Below are positions 53,718 to 63,047 of a stretch of DNA of 64,000 nt, in pieces. The first letter of the stretch is position 1. Every line of letters begins with the position of its first letter. The DNA lies in NCBI RefSeq assembly GCF_002872075.1, contig NZ_PGGU01000007.1, positions 124,001 to 188,000 on the forward strand, written 5' to 3'. Both the position numbers and the translations under genes were made by a program. Origin of the DNA: Microbacterium aurantiacum. GTDB lineage: Bacteria; Actinomycetota; Actinomycetes; Actinomycetales; Microbacteriaceae. The notes beneath the pieces were generated by a model. It saw only the letters and a program-made list of their open reading frames with translations, ran no database searches and was not told where the DNA came from.

Positions 53718-56700
53718 TTAGTGCGCGGGGCGGATGACGACCAAAAGATCTCCGGCGTCGACCTGCTGGGTCGCCGAGATCGCGAGGCGCTCCACGATGC
53801 CCTCGATGGGCGCGGTGATGGCGGCCTCCATCTTCATCGCCTCGATCGATGCGACCGGTTCGCCCGCCCGCACGCTGTCCCCGATCTCGGCCTTGAGCGT
53901 CACCACACCGGAGAACGGCGCGGCGATGTGGCCCGCGATCGACGTGTCCGCCTTCTCGACCTGGTGCGCATCGACCGCGATGGATCGATCGCGCACGAAG
54001 ACCGGCCGCAGCTGACCGTTCAGCGTCGTCATCACGGTGCGCATGCCTTTGTCGTCGGCCTCGCCGATGGCCTCGAGCCCGATGAACAGCTGCACACCGC
54101 GGTCGATCTCGATGACGTGCTCCTGCCCGGGCACGAGGCCATAGAGGTAGTCACCGGTGTCGAGCGCCGACAGGTCGCCGAACTGCTCCCGCATCTGCGA
54201 GAACTCACGCATCGGAGCCGGGAACAGCAACGTGTTCAGGCGCGCGCGCCTGGTGGCGCTGTCGCCGGCCAGTGCCGCCTCATCATCGGCGGAGATATCC
54301 GTGACCGCGACGCGGATCTCTCGGCCGGCGAGCACCTTGGTGCGGAACGGCTCCGGCCACCCGCCGGGCAGTTCGCCCAGCTCGCCCGCCATGAATCCCA
54401 CGACGGAATCCGGAACGTCGTACTTCTCGGGGTTCGCCTCGAAGTCGGCGGGGTCGGCCTTGACGGCTGCGAGGTGCAGGGCAAGGTCGCCGACGACCTT
54501 GGACGAGGGCGTGACCTTCGGCACGCGACCGAGGATCCGGTCCGCTGCTGCGTACATGTCCTCGATCAGCTCGAAATCGTCGGCGAGCCCGAGGGCCTTC
54601 GCCTGCTGCCGCAGGTTCGACAGCTGACCGCCGGGGATCTCGTGATGGTAGACACGGCCGGTGGGACCGGGAAGACCGGATTCGAACGGTGCGTACTGAC
54701 GCCTGACCGCCTCCCAGTAGGGCTCGAGGTCGGATACCGCGTCGAGCGGGATGCCGCTGTCGCGGTCGGTGTGCGCGAGTGCGGCGACCAGGGCCGACAG
54801 CGACGGCTGGCTCGTGGTGCCGGAGAGCGGTGCGGATGCCGCATCCACGGCGTCGACGCCGACGGCGCTGGCTGCGAGGAGCGTCGCGAGCTGCCCGCCG
54901 GGGGTGTCGTGGGTGTGCAGGTGCACCGGAAGGTCGAAGCGCTCGCGCAGCGCGCTGACGAGTTTCGCCGCCGCAGCCGGTCGGAGGAGGCCGGCCATGT
55001 CCTTGATCGCGATGATGTGAGCCCCGGCGTCGACGATCTGGTCCGCCAGACCCAGGTAGTAGTCGAGCGTGTAGAGATCCTCGGCCGGGTTCAGCAGGTC
55101 ACCCGTGTAGCACAGCGCCACCTCGGCGACGGCGGTCCCGGTGCTGCGGACGGCCTCGATCGCCGGACGCATCTGCTCGACGTCGTTGAGGGCATCGAAG
55201 ATGCGGAAGATGTCGACGCCGCTGGCGGCCGCCTCCGCGACGAACGCCTCGGTCACAGCCGTCGGGTACGGGGTGTACCCGACGGTGTTTCGACCTCGGA
55301 GGAGCATCTGGATCGCGACGTTCGGCAGCGCCGCACGGAGCTTGTCCAGCCGCTCCCAGGGGTCCTCGCCGAGGAAGCGCAACGCGACGTCGTAAGTCGC
55401 TCCGCCCCACGCCTCCACCGAGAGCAGCTGCGGGGTGAGGCGAGCGATGTGAGGGGCGACGGCGACCAGGTCGCGCGTGCGCACCCGCGTCGCCAGCAGG
55501 GACTGATGCGCGTCCCGGAAGGTCGTGTCGGTGACCGCCAGCGCGGTCTGCTCCCGCAGGCTCCGCGCGAATCCCTCCGGCCCGAGTTCGAGCAGGCGCT
55601 GCCGCGAGCCGGGAGCCGGAGCCGCGTCGAGGTCGACCGCAGGGAGCTTGGTCACCGGGTCGACCGCACCGGGATGCGCGCCGTTCGGCTTGTTGACGGT
55701 GACGTCGACCAGCCAATTCAGTATCTTCGTGCCGCGGTCCTTGGACACGCGGCCGCGCAGCAGTTCCGGCCGCTCGTCGATGAAGGAGGTGCTCACGTCG
55801 CCGGCGATGAACGCCTCATCCTCGAGCAACGCCTGCAGGAACGCGATGTTCGTGGAGACGCCACGGATGCGGAACTCGGCCAGCGCACGGCGGGCGCGGG
55901 CGACCGCGGCCGGGAAGTCACGACCGCGGCAGGTGAGCTTGGACAGCATCGAATCGAAGTGCGGGCTGATCTGCGAACCGGCAGCCGTCGTGCCGCCGTC
56001 CAGGCGGATGCCCGCGCCGCCGGGCGAGCGGTAGGTGGTGATCTTGCCGGTGTCCGGGCGGAATCCCTGCGTCGGGTCCTCTGTCGTGATCCGGCATTGC
56101 AGTGCGGCTCCGCGCACATGCAGCTTCTCCTGCTGCAGGCCGAGTTCGGAGAGCGTCTGCCCCGCTGCGATCCGCAGCTGGGTCTGCACGAGGTCGACGT
56201 CGGTGATCTCCTCGGTGACCGTGTGCTCCACCTGGATGCGCGGGTTCATCTCGATGAAGACGACCTCGCCCGCGCGCTCCCCCGCCGTCTCCAGCAGGAA
56301 CTCCACCGTGCCGGCGTTCTCGTAGCCGATCGATCGCGCGAATGCCACGGCATAGCCGTGCAGAGCGGTGCGGATCCTGTCATCGAGGTTCGGCGCCGGG
56401 GCGATCTCGACGACCTTCTGGTGGCGGCGCTGCACCGAGCAGTCGCGCTCGAACAGGTGCACCGTCTCGCCGGACTTGTCGGCGAGGATCTGCACCTCGA
56501 TATGGCGGGGACGCACGACGGCCTGCTCCAGGAACATCCGCGCGTCGCCGAAGGCGCTCTCGGCTTCGCGCATCGCCTCGGCCAGCGCAGGAGCCAGTTC
56601 GCCTTTCGAGGCGACTCGGCGCATCCCGCGACCGCCGCCACCGGCGACGGCCTTCGCGAACAGCGGGAAGCCGATGTCGTCGGCCTGCGCGACCAGCGCA

Positions 56701-57125
56701 TCCACATCGTCGGATGCCTCGGTGGAGCGCAGCACCGGCACTCCCGCGCCGATGGCGTGGCGCTTGGCTTCGACCTTGTTACCGGCCATCTCGAGGACCC
56801 GAGCGGGCGGTCCGATGAAGACGATGCCATTGGCCGCCGCCTTCTCTGCCAGTTCCGGGTTCTCGGAGAGGAACCCGTACCCGGGGTAGATCGCGTCCGC
56901 ACCCGCCTCCTTGGCGACCCGGATGATCTCGTCCACGTCGAGGTAGGCGCGTACCGGATGGCCGCGCTCGCCGATCTGGTACGCCTCGTCGGCCTTCAAC
57001 CGATGCAGCGACCCACGATCCTCATAGGGGAAGACCGCGACGGTCCTTGCTCCCACCTCGAACGCTGCACGGAAGGCGCGGATCGCGATCTCGCCGCGAT
57101 TGGCCACAAGGATCTTCTGGAACAT
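53718..57125 (-). CDS. pyc: Pyruvate carboxylase
   Basis: Carboxylates pyruvate to oxaloacetate with biotin and ATP, the main anaplerotic step. The 1135-residue protein has the biotin carboxylase domain (FQKILVANRGEIAIRAFRA, GGGGRGMRRV, EMNPRIQVEHTVTEE), the carboxyltransferase TIM barrel (FRDAHQSLLATRVRTRD, the metal-site HLHTHDTPGG) and a C-terminal biotinyl domain with AMKME, lysine 1098. ATG 57125 has AGAGGT upstream; GTG 57131 is an alternative. Length is normal. It lies close to a GarA/OdhI-like regulator of 2-oxoglutarate metabolism and to lpd. Confidence 0.98.
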   Translation of the reverse strand: MFQKILVANRGEIAIRAFRAAFEVGARTVAVFPYEDRGSLHRLKADEAYQIGERGHPVRAYLDVDEIIRVAKEAGADAIYPGYGFLSENPELAEKAAANGIVFIGPPARVLEMAGNKVEAKRHAIGAGVPVLRSTEASDDVDALVAQADDIGFPLFAKAVAGGGGRGMRRVASKGELAPALAEAMREAESAFGDARMFLEQAVVRPRHIEVQILADKSGETVHLFERDCSVQRRHQKVVEIAPAPNLDDRIRTALHGYAVAFARSIGYENAGTVEFLLETAGERAGEVVFIEMNPRIQVEHTVTEEITDVDLVQTQLRIAAGQTLSELGLQQEKLHVRGAALQCRITTEDPTQGFRPDTGKITTYRSPGGAGIRLDGGTTAAGSQISPHFDSMLSKLTCRGRDFPAAVARARRALAEFRIRGVSTNIAFLQALLEDEAFIAGDVSTSFIDERPELLRGRVSKDRGTKILNWLVDVTVNKPNGAHPGAVDPVTKLPAVDLDAAPAPGSRQRLLELGPEGFARSLREQTALAVTDTTFRDAHQSLLATRVRTRDLVAVAPHIARLTPQLLSVEAWGGATYDVALRFLGEDPWERLDKLRAALPNVAIQMLLRGRNTVGYTPYPTAVTEAFVAEAAASGVDIFRIFDALNDVEQMRPAIEAVRSTGTAVAEVALCYTGDLLNPAEDLYTLDYYLGLADQIVDAGAHIIAIKDMAGLLRPAAAAKLVSALRERFDLPVHLHTHDTPGGQLATLLAASAVGVDAVDAASAPLSGTTSQPSLSALVAALAHTDRDSGIPLDAVSDLEPYWEAVRRQYAPFESGLPGPTGRVYHHEIPGGQLSNLRQQAKALGLADDFELIEDMYAAADRILGRVPKVTPSSKVVGDLALHLAAVKADPADFEANPEKYDVPDSVVGFMAGELGELPGGWPEPFRTKVLAGREIRVAVTDISADDEAALAGDSATRRARLNTLLFPAPMREFSQMREQFGDLSALDTGDYLYGLVPGQEHVIEIDRGVQLFIGLEAIGEADDKGMRTVMTTLNGQLRPVFVRDRSIAVDAHQVEKADTSIAGHIAAPFSGVVTLKAEIGDSVRAGEPVASIEAMKMEAAITAPIEGIVERLAISATQQVDAGDLLVVIRPAH

Positions 57126-57205
57126 GCACACCTCTGATAGCTCGATGCACGGCGAATTCGTCGCACATGGCGCGGGGCTGAGTGTTTCCCCAGCCTAGGG
57201 GAAGG

Positions 57206-57211
57206 TAACGT
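57206..57211 (+). promoter_or_regulatory. -10 box of the ParA gene
   Basis: TAACGT, seven bases, then GTG 57219. It overlaps the alternative GTG at 57210. Confidence 0.45.
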
Positions 57212-57218
57212 GGAGTCC

Positions 57219-58031
57219 GTGCACGTACTCAGCGTCAGCTCTCTCAAGGGCGGTGTCGGCAAGACGACCGTGACTCTCGGCCTGGCCTCCGCGGCCTTCG
57301 CCCGAGGCGTCCGGACTCTCGTCGTCGACCTCGACCCGCAATCCGATGTGTCGACCGGCATGGACATCCAGGTCGCCGGCAGGCTCAACATCGCTGATGT
57401 CCTGGCGAACCCGAAGGAGAAGATCGTCCGCCAGGCGATCACCTCCAGCGGCTGGGCGAAGGTCCACCCCGGGACGATCGACGTGCTCATCGGCAGCCCC
57501 TCGGCGATCAACTTCGACGGGCCGCATCCGAGCGTCCGGGACGTCTGGAAGCTCGAAGAGGCCCTCGCCGCCGTCGAAGCCGACTACGACCTCGTGCTCA
57601 TCGACTGCGCGCCGTCGCTGAACGCGCTCACCCGAACCGCCTGGGCGGCGAGCGACCGCGTCATGGTCGTCACCGAGCCCGGCCTGTTCTCGGTGGCCGC
57701 GGCCGACCGAGCCCTCCGCGCGATCGAGGAGATCCGCCGAGGTCTCTCCCCCCGCCTCCAGCCGCTCGGCATCGTCGTGAACCGGGTGCGTCCGCAGTCG
57801 ATCGAGCACCAGTTCCGCATCAAGGAACTGCGCGACATGTTCGGCCCCCTCGTGCTCGCACCGCAGCTTCCGGAGCGCACCTCTCTGCAGCAGGCCCAGG
57901 GTGCGGCGAAGCCCCTGCACATCTGGCCGGGCGACTCCGCTCAGGAACTCGCCGCGGACTTCGACTCGCTGCTCGACCGGATCATCCGCACCGGCCGCAT
58001 CGCCGTCTCCGAGACCGGCACACAGGCCTGA
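57219..58031 (+). CDS. ParA-family ATPase
   Basis: A 270-residue Walker-type ATPase with the deviant Walker A KGGVGKTT at residues 10-17, the VDLDPQSDVSTG segment (A') and LIDCAPSLNALT (Walker B). Such proteins position chromosomes, plasmids or protein clusters. No parB or parS is beside it, so it is an orphan ParA rather than an obvious chromosome-partition pair. I start at GTG 57219 because of the -10 box; GTG 57210, with AAGG upstream, would add three residues. It has its own terminator. Confidence 0.93.
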   Translation: MHVLSVSSLKGGVGKTTVTLGLASAAFARGVRTLVVDLDPQSDVSTGMDIQVAGRLNIADVLANPKEKIVRQAITSSGWAKVHPGTIDVLIGSPSAINFDGPHPSVRDVWKLEEALAAVEADYDLVLIDCAPSLNALTRTAWAASDRVMVVTEPGLFSVAAADRALRAIEEIRRGLSPRLQPLGIVVNRVRPQSIEHQFRIKELRDMFGPLVLAPQLPERTSLQQAQGAAKPLHIWPGDSAQELAADFDSLLDRIIRTGRIAVSETGTQA

Positions 58032-58049
58032 CGCCTCCCCCAAGCAAGA

Positions 58050-58077
58050 ACGGCCATCCTCTCGCGAGGGTGGCCGT
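58050..58077. terminator. Terminator between the ParA and MerR genes
   Basis: ACGGCCATCCTC pairs with GAGGGTGGCCGT (one G-U pair) around a TCGC loop, between convergent genes. Confidence 0.75.
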
Positions 58078-58105
58078 CAGCTTCTGTCCGCGAGCGTGAC
58101 CGGAG

Positions 58106-58651
58106 TCAGGCGGAGCGCTTGGTCCGGCGCGCCGAGAGCTCGTCGACGGGGTCCGGTGCGGTCGGGTCGAACTCGACCAGAGTCGACTCGACCTCGCGGA
58201 GCACCTTGCCGACTGCGATGCCGAAGACGCCCTGACCGCGGCTGACGAGGTCGATGACCTCGTCGTTCGAGGTGCACAGGTAGACCGACGCTCCGTCGCT
58301 CATGAGCGTGGTGCCGGCGAGGTCGCGGATGCCGGCAGCACGGAGCTGGTCGACCGCCGTGCGGATCTGCTGCAGCGAGATGCCCGTGTCGAGCAGTCGC
58401 TTCACGAGCTTGAGGACCAGGATGTCGCGGAAGCCGTAGAGCCGCTGAGAGCCGGAGCCGCTGGCGCCGCGGACGGTGGGGACCACCAGCTCGGTGCGCG
58501 CCCAGTAGTCCAGCTGGCGGTACGTGATCCCGGCTGCGCGTGCGGCGACCGCACCGCGATAGCCGACCTCATCGTCCATGGCGGGCAGACCGTCCGTGAA
58601 GAGGAGTTCGGACACGAACCGCGGGTCGCCTGAAAGCTCATCCGCATTCAT
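58106..58651 (-). CDS. MerR-family regulator (Rv1830-like)
   Basis: A 181-residue regulator. The MerR winged-helix region is GYRGAVAARAAGITYRQLDYWARTELVVPTVRGASGSGSQRLYGFRDI, followed by a dimerisation helix (LLDTGISLQQIRTAVDQLR) and a C-terminal domain with CTSNDEVIDLVSRGQGVFGIAVG, perhaps a ligand-sensing module. The order FHA - FtsR-like - MerR recalls Rv1827-Rv1828-Rv1830; the Rv1829-type nuclease gene is missing here. GAGAGG lies eight bases before the ATG. Its target genes are unknown. Confidence 0.88.
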   Translation of the reverse strand: MNADELSGDPRFVSELLFTDGLPAMDDEVGYRGAVAARAAGITYRQLDYWARTELVVPTVRGASGSGSQRLYGFRDILVLKLVKRLLDTGISLQQIRTAVDQLRAAGIRDLAGTTLMSDGASVYLCTSNDEVIDLVSRGQGVFGIAVGKVLREVESTLVEFDPTAPDPVDELSARRTKRSA

Positions 58652-58750
58652 ATGAAGTCCTCTCTGGAGCCGTTACCTCCACGCTAGAGCAGTGCCCCAG
58701 CAGCGGCAATGACATCTGCGCGTCGGTGAAGGTGTGTCGCAATCAGTTCG

Positions 58751-59440
58751 TTACGAAAGCACGCGCGAGAGCGCATCCTTGACGAACAGCGAGCGCACTT
58801 CGTCGATCTTGGCGGCCAGATCCGGCGCCATCTCGCTCGCCTTTGCGCGTGACGTGGCATCCGTTCGGCGCAGCAGCGCGGACATCGCCGATTCGATGAG
58901 GGCCACCTCGCGCTCGGCCCCCTGCCGTACGGCACGAAGGTGTCGCGGTTCGATGCCGTGCCGATCCAGCGCGACGAGTCCGCGCAGCAGCGCGACGGTC
59001 GCCTCCGAGTACGACTCGCTCGCGGTGATGACGCCGGTGCTGATCGCGTCGTTGAGCAGTTGCGGACCGGCGCCGGCCGCGGAGAGCAGTTCGCCGCGGC
59101 GATAGCGCCGCGGCGGGGGCGTGATCGACGGTGGCGGCGTGAGACCGGTCCCTGCCTGGCCATTGGCCTCGGCCTCGTCGAGCTGCTCGCGGATGACGCT
59201 GAGCGGCAGATAGTGATCGCGCTGAAGCACGAGCCCCAACCGTAGGCGCTCGATGTCGGACTGCGAGAACTTGCGGTAACCCGACTCGGTGCGTGATGGC
59301 GTCACGATGCCCTGGACTTCGAGGAAGCGCAGCTTGCTGGAGGTGAGTTCCGGGAACTCCGGCGTGAGTCGTGCGAGCACCTGGCCGATGCTCAGAAGAC
59401 CCGCGGACGCTGAGCGTTCGCGGGCGTGAGGTGCCGCCAT
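58751..59440 (-). CDS. ftsR: FtsR-like MerR regulator (Rv1828 type)
   Basis: A 229-residue MerR-fold regulator. The DNA-binding part is LSIGQVLARLTPEFPELTSSKLRFLEVQGIVTPSRTESGYRKFSQSDIERL. A central region follows with a second helical domain (LLSAAGAGPQLLNDAISTGVI). Its relative in C. glutamicum, FtsR, activates ftsZ, which also lies in this window. The ATG shares one base with the FHA stop (TGATG), so the two genes are translationally coupled. The symbol is by inferred orthology. Confidence 0.85.
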   Translation of the reverse strand: MAAPHARERSASAGLLSIGQVLARLTPEFPELTSSKLRFLEVQGIVTPSRTESGYRKFSQSDIERLRLGLVLQRDHYLPLSVIREQLDEAEANGQAGTGLTPPPSITPPPRRYRRGELLSAAGAGPQLLNDAISTGVITASESYSEATVALLRGLVALDRHGIEPRHLRAVRQGAEREVALIESAMSALLRRTDATSRAKASEMAPDLAAKIDEVRSLFVKDALSRVLS

Positions 59441-59922
59441 CAGCCGTTCGCCGCCGAGCGGTCGACGGGTGAGATGAAGAAGTTCAGCCGGAACTTGCCG
59501 ACCCGCAGCTCGGAGCCGTCGACAAGGGAGCTGCGGTCGACGCGTTCCCCGTTCACGTAGGTTCCGTTGAGCGAGCGCTGGTCGATGATCTCGAACGAAG
59601 AGCCGTTGCGGGTGATCTCGGCGTGACGACGCGACACCGTCACGTCATCGAAGAAGATGTCGGCCTCGGGATGCCGGCCCACCGTCGTGACATCCGTGTC
59701 CAGAAGGTAGCGGGCGCCCGCGAGCGCACCGGAGCGCACCAGCAGCAACGCCGATCCGGAGGGCAGCGCCGCGATGGCCGACTGCTCGACCTCGGTGAGC
59801 TCCACCCCGAAGGGTACGAACGACAGATCGGAATCGTGCCCGAACGTCTGCGTTGCATCGTGCTTCTGCTCGCCGGAACGGTGAATCGCTTCCCCGCCCG
59901 ATCGGCTCTCGCTGTCTGTCAC
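59440..59922 (-). CDS. FHA-domain protein (GarA/OdhI-like)
   Basis: A 160-residue phosphothreonine-binding protein. The FHA domain occupies roughly residues 60-145 with the key residues VGRHPEADIFFDDVTVSRRHAEI and SLNGTYVNG. In GarA/OdhI a threonine pair near the N-terminus is phosphorylated by Ser/Thr kinases, folds back onto the FHA domain and relieves inhibition of 2-oxoglutarate dehydrogenase. Here the equivalent is probably DATQTFGHDSD, with a different spacing. The start is GTG with GGAGGG upstream. The PASTA kinase and lpd are in the same window. Confidence 0.9.
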   Translation of the reverse strand: MTDSESRSGGEAIHRSGEQKHDATQTFGHDSDLSFVPFGVELTEVEQSAIAALPSGSALLLVRSGALAGARYLLDTDVTTVGRHPEADIFFDDVTVSRRHAEITRNGSSFEIIDQRSLNGTYVNGERVDRSSLVDGSELRVGKFRLNFFISPVDRSAANG

Positions 59923-60012
59923 AGTGGCCCTCCTCGTCGTCCAGACTATCCGATGCGGGGGGCGGCGCGGGAGGGTCGGGTCAGCACTCAGCCCGCACAT
60001 ACCGGAGATTCC

Positions 60013-60018
60013 TACGCT
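60013..60018 (+). promoter_or_regulatory. -10 box of the copC gene
   Basis: TACGCT, six bases, then GTG 60025, a leaderless layout. Confidence 0.55.
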
Positions 60019-60024
60019 GACCAG

Positions 60025-60678
60025 GTGCACATCACCGTTCGCCGATTTCCCGCCGCTCCGTTCGTTCTTGCCGCGAGCGTGCTCGCAGCCGTCCTGATGC
60101 TGGTCACTCCCCTGCCTGCATCCGCCCACGACAGCCTCCAGTCGTCGAGCCCGGCTGCCGACAGCACCGTGCCCACATTGCCTGCCGAGCTGACGCTCAC
60201 GTTCAGCGCGGGCCTCGTCGACGGTAAAGGGGCGACGGAGGTCGTGGTCACCGATGCCGCGGGCAACTCCGTCACCGACGGCCCCGCCACCGTCGATGGC
60301 GCGACCGTCACACAGCCGCTGGTCTCCGAGGCGGATGCGGGCGTGTACCGCGTGATCTGGAAGGTCGTCTCCAGCGACGGCCACCCGACCTCCGAGGAGT
60401 TCTCCTTCACCGTGGCGACGAGCACCCTCGCCGAGCCGACCGCAGCGACGACCGCCGACCCCGCACCGTCGGAGACGCCGTCGGCCGTGCAGAGTCCGCC
60501 GGCCACTGCGACACCGGAGGGCACCCCCGCCGACGGCGACGCATTCCTGCGCGTTCTGCCCTGGATCATCGGCGCCGTGATCGTCGCCGGACTGGGTGGG
60601 GCCATCGTCGCCACGATGGTCCGGAGGGCCCGGCGCCGGGGCACCGCATCCGATTCCGACGACGCCTCAGCGCGCTAG
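60025..60678 (+). CDS. copC: CopC-type copper-binding protein
   Basis: A 217-residue exported protein. The signal peptide (about residues 1-34) ends PASAHD, so the mature chain probably starts with a histidine that binds Cu(II). A CopC beta-domain follows (LQSSSPAADSTVPTLPAELTLTFSAG, YRVIWKVVSSDGHPTSEEFSFTV), then a Thr/Pro/Ala linker and a C-terminal membrane anchor (LPWIIGAVIVAGLGGAIVATMV). It helps copper handling outside the membrane and could supply the oxidase; no copD is adjacent. The start follows from the -10 box. Confidence 0.9.
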   Translation: MHITVRRFPAAPFVLAASVLAAVLMLVTPLPASAHDSLQSSSPAADSTVPTLPAELTLTFSAGLVDGKGATEVVVTDAAGNSVTDGPATVDGATVTQPLVSEADAGVYRVIWKVVSSDGHPTSEEFSFTVATSTLAEPTAATTADPAPSETPSAVQSPPATATPEGTPADGDAFLRVLPWIIGAVIVAGLGGAIVATMVRRARRRGTASDSDDASAR

Positions 60679-60681
60679 GCT
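60676..60681 (+). promoter_or_regulatory. -10 box of lpdA inside the copC stop
   Basis: TAGGCT, six bases, then ATG 60688. Its TAG is the copC stop codon, so lpdA can be transcribed separately and leaderless. Confidence 0.55.
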
Positions 60682-60687
60682 TGAGGC

Positions 60688-62085
60688 ATGCCACACTACG
60701 ATGTCGTCGTCCTCGGCGCGGGTCCTGGCGGATACGTCGCCGCCGTTCGCAGCGCACAGCTCGGCCTGTCCACTGCCATCATCGAGGAGAAGTACTGGGG
60801 CGGTGTCTGCCTCAACGTGGGCTGCATCCCCTCCAAGGCGCTCCTGAAGAACGCGGAGCTCGCGCACACCCTGAAGCACAAGGCCGAGTTCTTCGGTATC
60901 TCGGGTGAGTTCACGCTCGACTTCGGCAAGGCGTGGGATCGCAGCCGCGAGGTGGCCGACGGCCGCGTCAAGGGCATCCACTTCCTGATGAAGAAGAACA
61001 AGGTCACCGAGTACGACGGTCGCGGCACCTTCACCGGCCCGAAGGCCATCTCGGTGGCGAAGACCGACGGCACGACCGAAGAGGTCACCTTCGACAACGC
61101 CATCATCGCGACCGGGTCGACCGTCCGCCTCCTTCCCGGCGTGACGCTCAGCGACAACGTGGTCACGTACGAGGCGCAGATCATGGCCCGCGAACTCCCG
61201 GAGTCGATCGTCGTGGTCGGCGCCGGCGCCATCGGCATGGAGTTCGCGTACGTGCTGACGAACTACGGGGTCAAGGTCACGATCATCGAGTTCCTCGACC
61301 GTGCCCTTCCGAACGAAGACGTCGACGTCTCCAAGGAGATCGCCAAGCAGTACAAGAAGCTGGGCGTCGAGATCCTCACCTCGACCAAGGTCGAGACCGT
61401 CGTCGACAACGGATCGTCCGTCACCGTCACCTACACGGCAAAGGACGGCCAGCAGAGCTCGATCGAGGCCGACAAGGTCCTGATGTCGATCGGCTTCGCT
61501 CCGAGCGTCACGGGCTTCGGCCTGGAGAACACCGGCGTGAAGCTCACCGACCGCGGTGCGATCGACATCGATGACCACATGCGCACCAACGTCGAGGGCA
61601 TCTACGCGATCGGTGACGTCACCGCGAAGCTGCAACTCGCCCACGTCGCAGAGGCGCAGGGCGTGGTAGCCGCCGAGACCATCGGCAAGGCGGAGACGAT
61701 GACGCTGGGCGACTACCGGATGATGCCTCGCGCGACGTTCTGCTCGCCGCAGGTGGCGTCGTTCGGCCTCACCGAGCAGCAGGCACGGGACGAGGGTCGC
61801 GACATCAAGGTCTCGACGTTCCCGTTCATGGCCAACGGCAAGGCGCACGGCCTGGGCGAGCCCGTCGGCTTCGTGAAGCTCATCGCGGATGCCGAGCACC
61901 TCGAGCTCATCGGCGCGCACATGATCGGACCGGATGTGTCGGAGCTCCTCCCCGAGCTGACTCTCGCGCAGAAGTGGGATCTGACCGCTCTCGAACTGGC
62001 CCGCAACGTGCACACGCACCCGACGCTGTCCGAGGCCCTGCAGGAGGGCTTCCACGGACTCGCCGGGCACATGATCAACTTCTGA
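60688..62085 (+). CDS. lpdA: Dihydrolipoamide dehydrogenase
   Basis: The E3 component of the pyruvate and 2-oxoglutarate dehydrogenase complexes, re-oxidising lipoamide with NAD. The 465-residue flavoprotein has the FAD motif [12 protein letters not shown], the redox disulfide [13 protein letters not shown] (C41 and C46), the NAD-binding GAGAIGMEF and the catalytic dyad H444-E449 in THPTLSE. It is monocistronic, with its own -10 box and terminator. The GarA/OdhI-like regulator of the 2-oxoglutarate complex is encoded just upstream. Confidence 0.97.
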   Translation: MPHYDVVVLGAGPGGYVAAVRSAQLGLSTAIIEEKYWGGVCLNVGCIPSKALLKNAELAHTLKHKAEFFGISGEFTLDFGKAWDRSREVADGRVKGIHFLMKKNKVTEYDGRGTFTGPKAISVAKTDGTTEEVTFDNAIIATGSTVRLLPGVTLSDNVVTYEAQIMARELPESIVVVGAGAIGMEFAYVLTNYGVKVTIIEFLDRALPNEDVDVSKEIAKQYKKLGVEILTSTKVETVVDNGSSVTVTYTAKDGQQSSIEADKVLMSIGFAPSVTGFGLENTGVKLTDRGAIDIDDHMRTNVEGIYAIGDVTAKLQLAHVAEAQGVVAAETIGKAETMTLGDYRMMPRATFCSPQVASFGLTEQQARDEGRDIKVSTFPFMANGKAHGLGEPVGFVKLIADAEHLELIGAHMIGPDVSELLPELTLAQKWDLTALELARNVHTHPTLSEALQEGFHGLAGHMINF

Positions 62086-62100
62086 TCGACCTCGGTTGAG

Positions 62101-62136
62101 AACGGCCTGACTGCGAAACCGTGGTCAGGCCGTTTT
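62101..62136 (+). terminator. Terminator of lpdA
   Basis: AACGGCCTGAC pairs with GTCAGGCCGTT across a 12-base loop, and a TTTT run follows on the plus strand. Confidence 0.8.
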
Positions 62137-62186
62137 CACTTCGCCCGCCCGTCCACCGCCGTCCTGTTTCCCATGGAGGAGATCCC

Positions 62187-63035
62187 GTGACCGAGTCGAA
62201 CCGCCTGTACGGAGAGGTGATCGAAACCGAGGTGCTCAGCCCGCACATGCTGCGCGTCGTCCTGGGTGGCCCCGGGCTGGACGCCTTCGAGCCGATCGGG
62301 GACACCGACCAGTACGTCAACTGCTTCTTCCTCCCCGAGGGAGCACCGTACGAAGTGCCGTTCACCGACGACGCCATCCGGGATCTCCCGCGCGACCAGC
62401 GCCCGTTCGCACGCAGGATCACCGTGCGCGCCTGGGACCCGCAGACGCGACAGCTGGCCCTCGACTTCGTCGCCCATGGCGAGATCGGGTACGCCGGGAG
62501 ATGGGCGCTGCACGCACGACCAGGCGACCGGCTGCAGCTGCGTGGTCCGGCCGGCGGCTACCGCCCGGAGGCTGATGCCGACAGTTATCTGCTGGTCGGC
62601 GACGCGAGCGCGCTTCCTGCGATCGCCGCGTCCGCTGAGGCTGTTCCCGAGGGACGACCGGTGGTGATCGTCGCAGAGGTCCCGTCGGCCGAGGACGAGA
62701 TCCCCCTCGAGTCTCCGGGCGAGCTCACCGTGCGTTGGGTGCACACGGTCGACGGCGGAGACGCCGTCCGCCTCCTGGCCGATGCCGTGGCCGCACTTCC
62801 CCGCCCGGAAGGAGTCGTGAGCGCCTTCGTGCACGGCGAAGCCGAGTCGGTGCGCGCGGTGCGCCGAGTGCTGCTGAGCGAGCGCATCGTCGCTGAGGAT
62901 CGGCTGTCCTGCTCCCCGTACTGGCGTCTCGGTCACGATGACGAGGCATGGCGATCGGTCAAGGCCGCCTGGGTCCGCGAGGTGGCGGCCGAGACGCTTC
63001 CCTCCCCCGTCCGTACCGAACGGGCGTCCGCCTGA
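62187..63035 (+). CDS. Siderophore-interacting protein (FAD-dependent ferric reductase)
   Basis: A 282-residue SIP-type flavoprotein that reduces Fe(III)-siderophores in the cytosol. The FAD domain has HMLRVVLGG near the N-terminus and the segment RRITVRAWDP; the NAD(P)H domain has YLLVGDASALPAIAASAE, AEVPSAEDEIPL and AFVHGEAESVRAVRRVL. The C-terminal WRLGHDDEAW is typical. The GTG at 62187 has GGAGGAG upstream. No DtxR/IdeR box is visible in the upstream 100 bases, and no siderophore genes are nearby. Confidence 0.9.
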   Translation: MTESNRLYGEVIETEVLSPHMLRVVLGGPGLDAFEPIGDTDQYVNCFFLPEGAPYEVPFTDDAIRDLPRDQRPFARRITVRAWDPQTRQLALDFVAHGEIGYAGRWALHARPGDRLQLRGPAGGYRPEADADSYLLVGDASALPAIAASAEAVPEGRPVVIVAEVPSAEDEIPLESPGELTVRWVHTVDGGDAVRLLADAVAALPRPEGVVSAFVHGEAESVRAVRRVLLSERIVAEDRLSCSPYWRLGHDDEAWRSVKAAWVREVAAETLPSPVRTERASA

Positions 63036-63047
63036 CCGGCAGAGCTC

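Noticed and set aside
52746..57137. A 1463-residue plus-strand open frame antisense to pyruvate carboxylase and part of the MinD-like gene
   Set aside because: It is a shadow of GC-rich codon bias. Its product is low-complexity Arg/Asp/Val/Glu-rich with no motif, while the minus strand encodes complete known proteins.
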